Source: Lachnospiraceae bacterium
Lineage (GTDB): Bacteria; Bacillota; Clostridia; Lachnospirales; Lachnospiraceae
Assembly (NCBI GenBank): GCA_017527205.1
Contig: JAFXQK010000002.1
Location: 103,400 to 167,399 of the forward strand
Reading direction: 5' to 3'
DNA length: 64,000 nt
Position numbers and translations under genes: made by a program. This document shows, in pieces, positions 18,852-26,591 of this stretch. The first letter of the stretch is position 1, and every line of letters begins with the position of its first letter. The notes beneath the pieces were generated by a model. That model was not told where the DNA came from and ran no database searches. It saw only the letters and a program-made list of their open reading frames with translations.

Positions 18852-19744
18852 TGCCATGATCCTTCCGTCCTCTCTATTGATGTTTTCAAATCCACTATCT
18901 GATACTCAAAATCACATTTACTCATACCAGGATCGTATGTCTGATTTCCAAAGGCCTTATTTGCCAGACAGCCTATTTTGCCGGGAATGCGGGAAGCTAA
19001 TTGAATCGCCCAGTTAAATGCCTTGCTGACCCAAATTCTATGTCCCAACGCATCAGCTATACACTGAACCATGTCACTAGTCTTACTATACTCTGCATTC
19101 TGGGGCCAAAAGATTCCACCTTCTCCCCTTATCATTACTTGACATAAGAATTCACATAAATTTTCTATGTACAGCATAGATCTTTCATTTTCTATGTTTG
19201 GGAAAACGGGTGATTTCTTTGCTATCTTTGCCAAAATGGGATAATTTCCTTTGCATCCTTTTCCATAAATCATCGGAGATCTAAGGACGCAAACCGTATA
19301 ATTCTCATCTGCCAGTTTCCGAACCCCTTGATCAGCACGCCACTTACTGTCTCCGTAAAAATTTGCGGGTTGTGGTTCCGTGTCTCTTGTAATTCTTTTG
19401 ATTTTTCCGTATGGTGCAGAATCGCCGTAAATAATCACTGATGACATGAATACAAACTGCTTAACGCCATCTGACTTTGCTTTGCGTGCCGTTTCAATTG
19501 CCAAATCCGTATTAATCGCGTAATACTTAGCCTTTACGTCATCGGTCACATTTCCGATATCAGCATGAGCCATCCCTGCCACGTGAAATACAATGTCATA
19601 CGGAGAAAAATTTTTTTTCCTCCAGCTTCCGTCAATCATGTCAACAGTATTCACTTGCAGCCATTCGCTATAATGTTCTGTAGCATATTGCTCAAAGCTC
19701 ATACCGATATATGAATTTGCCCCTGTTATGAGCACTTTCTTCAT
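18836..19744 (-). CDS. NAD-dependent epimerase/dehydratase (extended SDR)
   Basis: The 302-residue protein starts with the Rossmann motif VLITGANSYIG (a GxxxxxG variant), then HVAGMAH, a Ser strand (FVFMSSVIIYG) and YGDSKWRAD with the catalytic Tyr-x-x-x-Lys. This matches GalE-like nucleotide-sugar epimerases and reductases. It overlaps the upstream sugar-transferase gene by 4 bp (ATGA), so the two are translationally coupled. Such enzymes often supply or modify the first sugar used by the initiating transferase. The exact substrate is unknown. Confidence 0.85.
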   Translation of the reverse strand: MKKVLITGANSYIGMSFEQYATEHYSEWLQVNTVDMIDGSWRKKNFSPYDIVFHVAGMAHADIGNVTDDVKAKYYAINTDLAIETARKAKSDGVKQFVFMSSVIIYGDSAPYGKIKRITRDTEPQPANFYGDSKWRADQGVRKLADENYTVCVLRSPMIYGKGCKGNYPILAKIAKKSPVFPNIENERSMLYIENLCEFLCQVMIRGEGGIFWPQNAEYSKTSDMVQCIADALGHRIWVSKAFNWAIQLASRIPGKIGCLANKAFGNQTYDPGMSKCDFEYQIVDLKTSIERTEGSWQKKIN

Positions 19745-20586
19745 TGTTTTTGCTCCTGTTTCTTCAGCTCGCCTGTTCTGCCTTCAACAACGCTCTTATC
19801 GCCGCCGAAGATTCCTACGGACCCAAGGAAGCACTTGACATCCATCTTAAAACCCATGTTCCTGCAATACTTGCCATCAAGTTCCGCCTTTACTGGGATT
19901 TCCAGCTCGTCCCTGCCATTAATCTGGGCCAACCCTGTCAATCCAGGCTTTATGTCATTTGCGCCATACTTATCGCGTTCTGAGGTCAAAAAATCCTGAT
20001 TCCAAAGCCCGGGTCTTGGTCCGATAACGCTCATGTTTCCAATGAGGATGTCCCAGAGCTGAGGAAGCTCATCTAATGAATGATTCCTAATAAACTTGCC
20101 AACCTTCGTGATGTACTGCTCTGGGTTTTCGAGCATGTGCGTAGGTCTGTCATGAGGCGTACTCATTTTCATGCTACGGAATTTGTGTAGCTTAAAGTAT
20201 CTCTTATTTCTTCCAACTCTTTTTTGTGTAAATAGAATAGGTCCTGGATCGTCTATTACTATTAAAATCGATAAAACAAGAAAAACTGGTGAAAGGACAA
20301 TTAATCCTCCCAGACTAAGTATAACGTCAAATAACCGTTTAACAAATTTCTCATAAAATCCGGCATGATGGTCCGAAATCCCGACAGCCTCAAGGTGACC
20401 TTTTACGCCATCTGCATTTTCGGGTTCTTTTTCATTCTCGACAAAGACTACTTTTTTCCCTTCCATTGGATTTCTTTCTTCCGGTCGATTCTTATATACA
20501 CTATTCGGCTGCATAATAATCGCCACCAAACTGATTATTGCAGCCATGGCAATTAATATCATAAGAATAATGATCAATGGATGCAT
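19741..20586 (-). CDS. Initiating undecaprenyl-phosphate sugar-1-phosphate transferase (phosphoglycosyl transferase)
   Basis: The start is the ATG at 20586, with GGAGAA 5-6 bp upstream; the TTG at 20598 lies inside that ribosome-binding site. The 281-residue protein has an N-terminal TM helix, a short linker, then the monotopic catalytic domain: KRLFDVILSLGGLI membrane re-entrant helix, KRVGRNKRYFKLHKFRSM, the SLDELPQLWDIL motif with the Asp-Glu pair, and GPRPG plus KPGLTGLAQINGR. It loads the first sugar phosphate onto undecaprenyl phosphate. It and the epimerase are transcribed toward the rest of the cluster. Confidence 0.93.
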   Translation of the reverse strand: MHPLIIILMILIAMAAIISLVAIIMQPNSVYKNRPEERNPMEGKKVVFVENEKEPENADGVKGHLEAVGISDHHAGFYEKFVKRLFDVILSLGGLIVLSPVFLVLSILIVIDDPGPILFTQKRVGRNKRYFKLHKFRSMKMSTPHDRPTHMLENPEQYITKVGKFIRNHSLDELPQLWDILIGNMSVIGPRPGLWNQDFLTSERDKYGANDIKPGLTGLAQINGRDELEIPVKAELDGKYCRNMGFKMDVKCFLGSVGIFGGDKSVVEGRTGELKKQEQKQ

Positions 20587-20625
20587 GGTTTTCTCCAAAT
20601 CTTTATACTTGTCAAAAAATGTCTG

Positions 20626-20706
20626 TCACTCATAAAATCCAACAGGTAATCCATCTGGGTCCTTCATGAAAACATATCTGGAATCATAAGAAAGATTGGG
20701 TAATTC
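20626..20706 (-). pseudogene. C-terminal fragment of a VOC/glyoxalase-like protein
   Basis: Reading the minus strand from 20706 to the stop at 20626 gives about 26 residues ending in YVFMKDPDGLPVGFYE, the typical last strand of glyoxalase/bleomycin-resistance (VOC) proteins. There is no start codon or upstream domain, and an in-frame stop lies just before it. This is debris at the right edge of the polysaccharide cluster. Confidence 0.55.
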
Positions 20707-20783
20707 TGATTAGGCTTTTTTTGGTGGATATTATAGTAGTGCATAATAAATTAAATGACTTGCTGGGATTTTGTGTGTGCCAA

Positions 20784-20939
20784 GGGGGTGCGGTGCCCCT
20801 GCTTATGAACAATTAGCCGGCAGTTCTTAATGAATCGGAGCCATGTGGCGGCGCCATCTTTTATAGCGCCGCCTGCTACATGACGAACGATGAATTTAGA
20901 ACTGTCCGAGCCGTTCAGAAGTAGGGGCACCGCACCCCC
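20784..20939. repeat. Long nested inverted repeat (156 bp), MITE- or REP-like
   Basis: Outer arms 20784-20804 and 20919-20939 are 21 bp with one mismatch and are GC-rich. Inside them further imperfect complementarity continues inward (GTTCTTAATGAAT against ATGAATTTAGAAC, and CATGTGGCGGCGCC against GGCGCCGCCTGCTACATG-like sequence), with a small central loop near 20858. The whole unit folds into one long hairpin. It lies 17 bp downstream of the capA stop codon and might serve as its terminator, or be a non-autonomous mobile repeat. Confidence 0.7.
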
Positions 20940-20956
20940 GGGGGCTTAGAAAGTTT

Positions 20957-22327
20957 TCACCCTGCGGGTTCTTCGGATTGGGCGGGATCGCGCAGGCCTG
21001 TGAGCTCGTAGGCGGACTTGACGCTGTCTCCGAGGATCTCGTTGCTCCATTTCCAAAGGTCTTCCACGTAAAGGTTCTTCTTGCCCCAATTGCGGATGCC
21101 GTGCTTGTTGGCAACATCCTGCGTGTATTCCTCCAAAAGATAAACGCCTCCAAAGCGGAGCGGCCCGGAATAATACTGGAAGACGAGGGGAATGCTTCCC
21201 GACATTTCATCAACAATAGAAGTAACGCCGTCCGTCTTGCGGAAGGTCACCCAGGCCATGTTTTCCAGCATGGAGATGGGATCCTGCTGCGTGGAAACAT
21301 AATTTCCAAGCGAGTAGTAGCAAAGGCATTCATTGCCGTTATCTGCCGTAACCCATTCCACGGGCTGCGTCACGTGAGGATGTGCGCCAATGATGAGGTC
21401 AGCGCCGGCCTCTGCCATCTGTTTTGCGAAGGTCTTCTGGTATTTACTTGGCGTCGTGACATATTCTGCGCCCCAGTGAGGGAAGACGACAACGGCATCG
21501 GCAATTTCTTCAGCAGCCGCGATCTCCTCCAAAACCTGAGGATTGATCGTCGTAAAGTCAAGGGCGCCATTCTTTTCCTCCCATTTGCAGAGCACGTCCA
21601 TTCTGCCGCGGGCATATTTCGGAAGAATTTCGGCATTGGGACCATAGGTATAGTTGAGAATTGCGAGTGTGATGCCGTTTTTGGTGATCAAGGGAATGCG
21701 ATCCTTCGCAGGAAGAAGATTGCCATCCTCATCCTCATAGCGGTCATGCAAACCGACCATAAGGATTTCAGGATGCGTCTTCCAATAGTTCATGCAGTGC
21801 TCAATACCTTCCTGCTTTTGATCCAGCGTGTGATTCGTCGCCTGAAGGACAACGTCAAAACCGGCGTTTACGATGGCATCGCCAACCTCCGTGGGAGAGT
21901 TGAAATAGGGATAACCGGAGAAGCCAAGGTCGTTGCCGCCAAAGATTGTCTCCTGATTGATCACGCTGACATCTGCCAAATCAATAAAGTCATGAATGTC
22001 TTCGAACAGAAAATCATAATTTCTGGTACCATCCTTTTGCTTTCCCGATCCAACAATTCCCATATGCATCAGATTGTCTCCGAGGGCCATCAGCGTCAAT
22101 TCGGGATCTGGCGTAGGTTCTGGGGTAGGCTCTGGCGTAGACTCAGAAGCCGCGTCGGGCGTCTCGATCGGAACTGGCGTGATAATGGGGTCTCCCTGCA
22201 TGGCAGAGGAAAGCGAAGCATCTAAGGATGACGAAGTCCCGGTAGCTTGGCCGCCGCAGCCGGCGCAAAGCAAAAGAATAAGAAAAACTAAGGGCAGCAA
22301 GCGAAATACGTGTCTTTTTGTGTTCAT
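20957..22327 (-). CDS. CapA-family lipoprotein (poly-gamma-glutamate capsule-type metallophosphatase fold)
   Basis: The start at 22327 is preferred, with AAAGGA upstream; an in-frame ATG at 22351 is possible. The N-terminus is a lipoprotein signal peptide ending in the lipobox LCAGC, followed by a Ser/Thr/Pro-Glu linker with TPEPTPEP repeats. The catalytic part begins at LTLMALGDNLMH, continues with INQETIFGG, ATNHTLDQ, VVFPHWGAEY and IIGAHPHVTQP, the metal-binding motifs of CapA proteins. Anchored outside the membrane, it probably acts on cell-surface polymer. It is 11-35 bp after the LRR-protein gene and likely in its operon. Confidence 0.9.
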   Translation of the reverse strand: MNTKRHVFRLLPLVFLILLLCAGCGGQATGTSSSLDASLSSAMQGDPIITPVPIETPDAASESTPEPTPEPTPDPELTLMALGDNLMHMGIVGSGKQKDGTRNYDFLFEDIHDFIDLADVSVINQETIFGGNDLGFSGYPYFNSPTEVGDAIVNAGFDVVLQATNHTLDQKQEGIEHCMNYWKTHPEILMVGLHDRYEDEDGNLLPAKDRIPLITKNGITLAILNYTYGPNAEILPKYARGRMDVLCKWEEKNGALDFTTINPQVLEEIAAAEEIADAVVVFPHWGAEYVTTPSKYQKTFAKQMAEAGADLIIGAHPHVTQPVEWVTADNGNECLCYYSLGNYVSTQQDPISMLENMAWVTFRKTDGVTSIVDEMSGSIPLVFQYYSGPLRFGGVYLLEEYTQDVANKHGIRNWGKKNLYVEDLWKWSNEILGDSVKSAYELTGLRDPAQSEEPAG

Positions 22328-22361
22328 TTCTAAATCAAATCCTTTGTTCATTTATTTATGA

Positions 22362-23927
22362 TCATTCGTAAAGAATGGATCGATCGAGCGTTCCGTAATT
22401 TTCAATGGAATTTCCATAAACATAGACGTCACTCAGGAGAGGCAGAGCCTCTAGCGGCGATAGATCAGTAATCTCGTTGTAGGTCAAAGAAACATAAATG
22501 AGATTCTTGAGGGAAGACATAAAGGATACGTCCTTCAAACCACAATCGTCAATGTTGAGCGTGTCAAGATTGCCAAGGGCTCCAATGGGAGAGAAATCCT
22601 GAAGCGAGGTCACGGTCTTTAAGCTGAGCTCCGTCATGCTTTGACAGCTACGGATGGCGGAAATATCGGTCAGGTCGATTGCTCCGCTGATGGACAAGTG
22701 AAATAAATTCGGCATATATTCCAAGAAAGAAACATCCGTGAGATGCCTCGTTTCAATTTCAAGGTATTCCATGTTGACAAGAGAGCACAGAAAAGAAAAA
22801 TCACTAGGCTTGGTGGTCGTGTCCATGGTAAAATCGGTCAGGCCTGTAATTTGACCGATGCCATCCGCATTGTCAACGCCGATGGAAGTAATCTCCAAGA
22901 CATATAGATTCTGGAATTTCTCAATGTCAGTAAGATCGAAGGCAAGCTCCTTGGAATTCAGTATAAGATATTGGAGCTGCTCAGGATCCTCCAGGAGCTC
23001 ACAAATCTGTGCAGGAGTATTGGAGCACTCCAGACAGTTGAGATGATTTAATCCGCGAAAATCTCCGGGATGAAAGAACATGTTCGTAATGGAGTAGGCA
23101 CGGAATTGTTCCAAATTTGTAAACAGCCGAAGCTCTGAGGTGTCAAAGGTCGTATTCGCGGGACGATAATCATCGCCTGTGCCATCCGTCAGACGATAAT
23201 AGATGCAGACCTGGTCATTGTCATCAAAATAGACCTGAATGTCAGTGACGGACTCACAGTCTTCCCGGGTGATCTGATTGACCGGCTTATGAGAAACCGT
23301 ACACAGCAGATCCTGAAAGAGGGTTTCCGGTGCCTCCAGGGTATGGAAATAATCTAAAATCTCCTCCATGGTAAGGCCTTCGGCGTCAGTGCTGGCGGAG
23401 CTTTTGGTATTCTTGGCTTCCTCTTTTTTCTGATTGCTCGTATCGGAAGAGAAGTACTCTTCAAAAAAGCTGATGAGTTCCTCCTTATCGCAGTTCTCGC
23501 TGATGGAACGCCAGAAGATGCTGAAGATCGTAAGCGCAAAGTAAAGAAATACAATGAAAAAAATCAGGCGCACGCCCTTCGGCTTTTTGGGCTTGCGGGA
23601 CGTCTGACGCTGGGCGCTTGTCTGCGCGGTCTGTCTTGTGGCATTTCCGCCTTGCGAATAAGAGGTATTTTTAGAGTTGGCCTGATAGCTGCCTTGTGCG
23701 GAGGTATAGCTACTCTGTGAGGCGGATGAACCCTGCCCTGCGGTCGTGTAACCCGTAGAATAGGTTGTCTTTTCATTATAGCTCTTATAAGCATTGTGAT
23801 TGTGGTCATCGTAGGTATAGGGAGCGTGTCCCTCACAATACTTATATCCGCATACGGGACAGACCAGGTCGTGCCCGACCTCATTCATTTTCGTAAAACA
23901 AACGGGACAAGTGATTTTCTGTGCCAT
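22362..23927 (-). CDS. Zinc-ribbon, single-TM, leucine-rich-repeat surface protein
   Basis: The 521-residue protein has three parts. Residues 1-30 carry two CPVC knuckles of a zinc ribbon (Cys at about 5, 8, 21 and 24). A Ser/Thr/Gln/Tyr-rich linker follows (40-110). One TM helix (about 125-147) precedes an extracytoplasmic region whose C-terminal half contains irregular 20-23-residue LRRs of internalin type (patterns like LNCLECSNTP, LDTLNIDDCGLKDVSF, LIYVSLTYNEITDLSPL). The zinc ribbon would be cytoplasmic, so the protein could relay an external signal inward. Function unknown; transcribed with capA. Confidence 0.75.
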   Translation of the reverse strand: MAQKITCPVCFTKMNEVGHDLVCPVCGYKYCEGHAPYTYDDHNHNAYKSYNEKTTYSTGYTTAGQGSSASQSSYTSAQGSYQANSKNTSYSQGGNATRQTAQTSAQRQTSRKPKKPKGVRLIFFIVFLYFALTIFSIFWRSISENCDKEELISFFEEYFSSDTSNQKKEEAKNTKSSASTDAEGLTMEEILDYFHTLEAPETLFQDLLCTVSHKPVNQITREDCESVTDIQVYFDDNDQVCIYYRLTDGTGDDYRPANTTFDTSELRLFTNLEQFRAYSITNMFFHPGDFRGLNHLNCLECSNTPAQICELLEDPEQLQYLILNSKELAFDLTDIEKFQNLYVLEITSIGVDNADGIGQITGLTDFTMDTTTKPSDFSFLCSLVNMEYLEIETRHLTDVSFLEYMPNLFHLSISGAIDLTDISAIRSCQSMTELSLKTVTSLQDFSPIGALGNLDTLNIDDCGLKDVSFMSSLKNLIYVSLTYNEITDLSPLEALPLLSDVYVYGNSIENYGTLDRSILYE

Positions 23928-24189
23928 GGGTTCCCTTTCTTATATAAAATGGCTTTGCAATGTTTTGCTTCCTTCCGCTCGGCTACATTACGGAGAAGAA
24001 TATTTCGTCGCAAATGCAGCACCGCAATATTGCACTTTTGGCTGAAATATCGTATGATACAAAAAGGTGTCACTTCTATTTTATAACATGAAAGGGCATT
24101 CGCCAATAGAAAACACGAAAAAAGATGGCAATATGTGAAGTTTTTCCAAAAAAACGTGAAGAAATTTTTCAAATGTAGAAGAAATAGTC

Positions 24190-24218
24190 TTGACAGAAGA
24201 CGGTTCATATCCTATAAT
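24190..24218 (+). promoter_or_regulatory. Consensus promoter of the rplM-rpsI operon
   Basis: A perfect TTGACA (24190-24195) and perfect TATAAT (24213-24218) are spaced by 17 bp. This is the best promoter in the window, as expected for ribosomal protein genes. Transcription should start near 24225. Confidence 0.92.
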
Positions 24219-24224
24219 ATCCCA

Positions 24225-24382
24225 ATGTGACGATGTATCAGAATGCCTAGCCAAAGCCCCGGCAAAGCATTTTACGATAGAAATCGACCGCTTTCTAAGC
24301 GTATTTTTCCGTAGCCGGACATCTGCGGAGGAGTAATGTGAGAGAGCAAACAGTTCTTAACAAAATAACGGAGGAAATCGCA
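24225..24382 (+). ncRNA. Long 5' leader of rplM, possible L13 leader RNA
   Basis: About 158 nt separate the predicted transcription start from the rplM ATG. The segment has GC-rich short complementary stretches (for example CCGGCAAAGC and the CCGTAGCCGGACATCTGCGG region, 24310-24330) and ends in GGAGGA. In Firmicutes the L13 protein represses its own operon through a leader structure. The position and a vaguely similar motif suggest the same here, but I cannot fold or align it. Confidence 0.4.
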
Positions 24383-24811
24383 ATGAAGACTTTTATGGCA
24401 AGTCCTGCTACCATTGACAGAAAATGGTATGTGGTAGATGCTACCAATATGACTCTGGGCCGTCTGGCTTCAGAAGTTGCTAAGGTTTTGAGAGGCAAGA
24501 ATAAGCCTATTTTTACTCCTTTCCTTGATACCGGTGATTACGTAATCGTAATCAACGCTGAGAAGATCAAGGTGACTGGTAAGAAGATGGATCAGAAGAT
24601 CTATTACAAGCACAGTGATTACGTTGGCGGAATGAAAGAGACAACCCTGAAAGAGCAGCTCGCAAAGAAGCCTGAAGCTGTAGTTGAGATGGCGGTTAAG
24701 GGCATGCTTCCCAAGGGACCTTTGGGAAGACAGATGTACACCAAGCTATTTGTATACGCAGGACCTGAGCACAAGCATGCAGCTCAGAAGCCTGAAGTAT
24801 TGACTTTCTAA
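24383..24811 (+). CDS. rplM: Ribosomal protein uL13
   Basis: The ATG at 24383 is chosen because GGAGGA ends 7 bp before it and because the protein then starts [20 protein letters not shown], the conserved L13 N-terminus; the open frame from 24338 adds 15 unlikely residues. 142 residues, normal length. Motifs include [15 protein letters not shown] and the C-terminal [17 protein letters not shown]. It is a large-subunit assembly protein. rpsI follows after 21 bp. Confidence 0.98.
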   Translation: MKTFMASPATIDRKWYVVDATNMTLGRLASEVAKVLRGKNKPIFTPFLDTGDYVIVINAEKIKVTGKKMDQKIYYKHSDYVGGMKETTLKEQLAKKPEAVVEMAVKGMLPKGPLGRQMYTKLFVYAGPEHKHAAQKPEVLTF

Positions 24812-24832
24812 GGGATAGGAGGAGAATAAATC

Positions 24833-25228
24833 ATGGCTAAATCTGAAAAGTACTATGGAACTGGCAGAAGAAAGAAGTCCATCGCAAGAGTATACCTGGT
24901 ACCTGGTAAGGGCGATGTTGTAATTAATAAGAGAAGCATGGATGAGTACTTTGGTCTTGAGACCCTGAAGGTTATCGTTCGTCAGCCCCTGGTTGCAACC
25001 GAGACCGCTGATAAGTACGACGTAATGGTTAACGTAAAGGGCGGCGGATATACCGGTCAGGCTGGTGCCATCAGACACGGTATTGCAAGAGCTCTGCTTC
25101 AGGTAGATGCTGAGTTCAGACCTACCCTGAAGAAGGCAGGTTTCCTCACCAGAGACCCTCGTATGAAGGAAAGAAAGAAGTACGGCTTAAAGGCAGCAAG
25201 ACGTGCTCCTCAGTTCAGCAAGAGATAA
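24833..25228 (+). CDS. rpsI: Ribosomal protein uS9
   Basis: 131 residues with the S9 hallmarks [16 protein letters not shown] at the N-terminus, [20 protein letters not shown] in the middle and the basic C-terminal tail [16 protein letters not shown] that reaches the ribosomal P site. AGGAGG lies upstream of the ATG. It is the second and last gene of the rplM operon. Confidence 0.98.
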   Translation: MAKSEKYYGTGRRKKSIARVYLVPGKGDVVINKRSMDEYFGLETLKVIVRQPLVATETADKYDVMVNVKGGGYTGQAGAIRHGIARALLQVDAEFRPTLKKAGFLTRDPRMKERKKYGLKAARRAPQFSKR

Positions 25229-25258
25229 TCAATCTCGAACTTACTTTTTTATCAAAAA

Positions 25259-25303
25259 CAAAGAAAAGCCTCGTAAACATTGTGTTTGCGAGGTTTTCTT
25301 TTT
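25259..25303 (+). terminator. Terminator of the rplM-rpsI operon
   Basis: AAGAAAA-CCTCG-AAACA (25261-25279) pairs with TGTTT-CGAGG-TTTTCTT (25282-25300) over a tiny loop, followed by TTT. This is a long stem ending in a T-rich tract 30 bp after the rpsI stop. Confidence 0.85.
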
Positions 25304-25323
25304 GCCTGAAAAACATGCTGAGT

Positions 25324-25435
25324 ACTGCTCAAAAACTGACGGTAGCACCCATACAGCACCCACTAATATCTGAAGCGTAAAGCCTGAAAGGCAATATCCC
25401 TCATAGGACTGTTTATAAGTCTTATGAGGGATTTT
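25324..25435 (+). repeat. Dispersed repeat, copy A1 (left edge of the defence island)
   Basis: The core TAGCACCCATACAGCACCC (25343-25361) is followed by ACTAATATCTGAAGCGTAAAG and a terminator-like hairpin (ATCCCTCATA at 25396-25405, TATGAGGGAT at 25423-25432, then TTTTC). The segment 25343-25435 is nearly identical to 38287-38376 (copy A2). The core also occurs at 31077 and 42545. Copies A1 and A2 bound the AT-rich region of restriction and other accessory genes. Confidence 0.85.
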
Positions 25436-25457
25436 CTTATGCAGCTGAAATATTCAG

Positions 25458-25742
25458 TTATGAAAGCGGGCGATTTAAGCTTGCTGCAAGCAGAAGGTTT
25501 TTCTGGTACGCCTCGAAGTCGTTTAAGGCTTCCTTCAGGGTATCCGCTCTGCCGGAGGTAATGCAATCAGAAATATATGAAAAAGCATAACTGTTGGTAT
25601 CGGCATCTGTAAGCGCCTTCACATAGCAGCTTTTCAGCTTGTCAGAAGAATGACCGGATTTGTATTCCGGTACTGCTGCATGAATCAGGTATTTATATCC
25701 CGGAACACCATGACTTTTTTGTGCTGATTCGGCAATAACCAT
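25458..25742 (-). CDS. Small hypothetical protein, probably a remnant
   Basis: A 94-residue frame with normal-looking composition (motif SGRADTLKEALNDFEAYQ near the C-terminus, which resembles the tail of small clostridial accessory proteins). Its own ATG at 25742 has no suitably placed ribosome-binding site: the AGGAGG at 25754-25760 serves an ATG at 25749 in another frame. It therefore looks like the 3' part of a broken gene lying just inside repeat A1. Function unknown. Confidence 0.35.
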   Translation of the reverse strand: MVIAESAQKSHGVPGYKYLIHAAVPEYKSGHSSDKLKSCYVKALTDADTNSYAFSYISDCITSGRADTLKEALNDFEAYQKNLLLAASLNRPLS

Positions 25743-25749
25743 AAATCAT
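25693..25749 (-). pseudogene. N-terminal stub of a serine recombinase
   Basis: From the ATG at 25749, which has AGGAGG at good distance, the frame reads MIYGYCRISTKK and then runs into a stop after seven unrelated residues. MIYGYxRxSTKxQ is the classical start of resolvase/invertase serine recombinases, whose catalytic Ser is the one in RIST. Only the first 12 codons survive, at the left edge of the island. Confidence 0.5.
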
Positions 25750-25760
25750 TTTTTTGCCTC

Positions 25761-26247
25761 CTAACATACCATAGCTCTATCAAGATATAGCTATGAAATA
25801 TATTATCGATGAAAAAGTATTTGACCATGTACCATTGCGACGGTGCGTTGTCAGTCTGCCGATGGGAGAGAACCCACCTCTTTTACCGGCGGCAACAAGA
25901 AAACAGAACCTGAATCTATCAAAAGTAACGAATGCCATAATTGATATAAGAATTATAATAATTATGAACGGTACAAAGACTGTTTTTGATATAAAATCAG
26001 AACAGGTCACTTTTGATATAATTGTCAGAGAATTCAAAGGTGAGTATCTGCTTGCCTGATCCACTCAAAACCACAACAATTATAATAACTATTATCATTA
26101 TAACACAAAATGCGCTAAAATTCAAGCGAAACATGGAATAAATCGAGCGCTCGCAGGAATTAATCTTGATTTTTCATCTTTTATGTGCTATAATGTCTGT
26201 AAAGATTCTTTTAATGGCATATTTGATAACAGAAAGCGAGGAAAACT
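25761..26247. other. AT-rich stretch without a supported gene
   Basis: A plus-strand frame at 25793-26059 (88 codons) has no clear ribosome-binding site and no recognisable motif, and a mirror frame exists on the minus strand. The 26060-26160 part is low-complexity A/T. The small XRE gene begins at 26248 with GAAAGCGAGG upstream. Confidence 0.5.
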
Positions 26248-26454
26248 ATGGCCATCAGCTATAAAAAACTTTGGAAGCTCCTGATAGACAAAGATATGAA
26301 GAAAAAGGATTTGCAGCAGCTTGCAGGAATCAGCTCGGCATCTATAACCAAGCTGGCTAAGAACGAGAATGTAAATACGGAAATAATCGAAAAGATCTGC
26401 GTGGCGCTTCAATGTGATGTAAGCGACATAATGGAAATGACCGACGATAATTAA
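26248..26454 (+). CDS. Small XRE/Cro-type helix-turn-helix regulator
   Basis: 68 residues, almost entirely one helix-turn-helix domain: KKLWKLLIDKDMKKKDLQQL, then AGISSASITKLAKNENV as the turn and recognition helix, and a final CVALQCDVSDIME helix. This YozG-like class is often found directly upstream of restriction-modification genes, where it delays or limits expression. The next gene, 137 bp downstream, is a restriction-modification protein, so control of that gene is likely. Confidence 0.85.
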   Translation: MAISYKKLWKLLIDKDMKKKDLQQLAGISSASITKLAKNENVNTEIIEKICVALQCDVSDIMEMTDDN

Positions 26455-26591
26455 TATTTCGTTTTTCTTTTCTTGGAAATGAAAAGAATGAAGGACAAAT
26501 TTGTCTGATTTCATAGATTAAGCATGTGGGCGCATTAATATCAAAGTCCAAGCCTTGACCTCACATTCAAAAAAATGAAAGGATACTAAAT

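Noticed and set aside
20978..22225. 415-codon plus-strand open frame opposite capA
   Set aside because: Lies wholly antisense to a protein with clear CapA motifs; composition is typical of a shadow frame and it lacks a ribosome-binding site.
25793..26059. 88-codon frame in the AT-rich island edge
   Set aside because: No ribosome-binding site, no motif, and similar open frames on the opposite strand.
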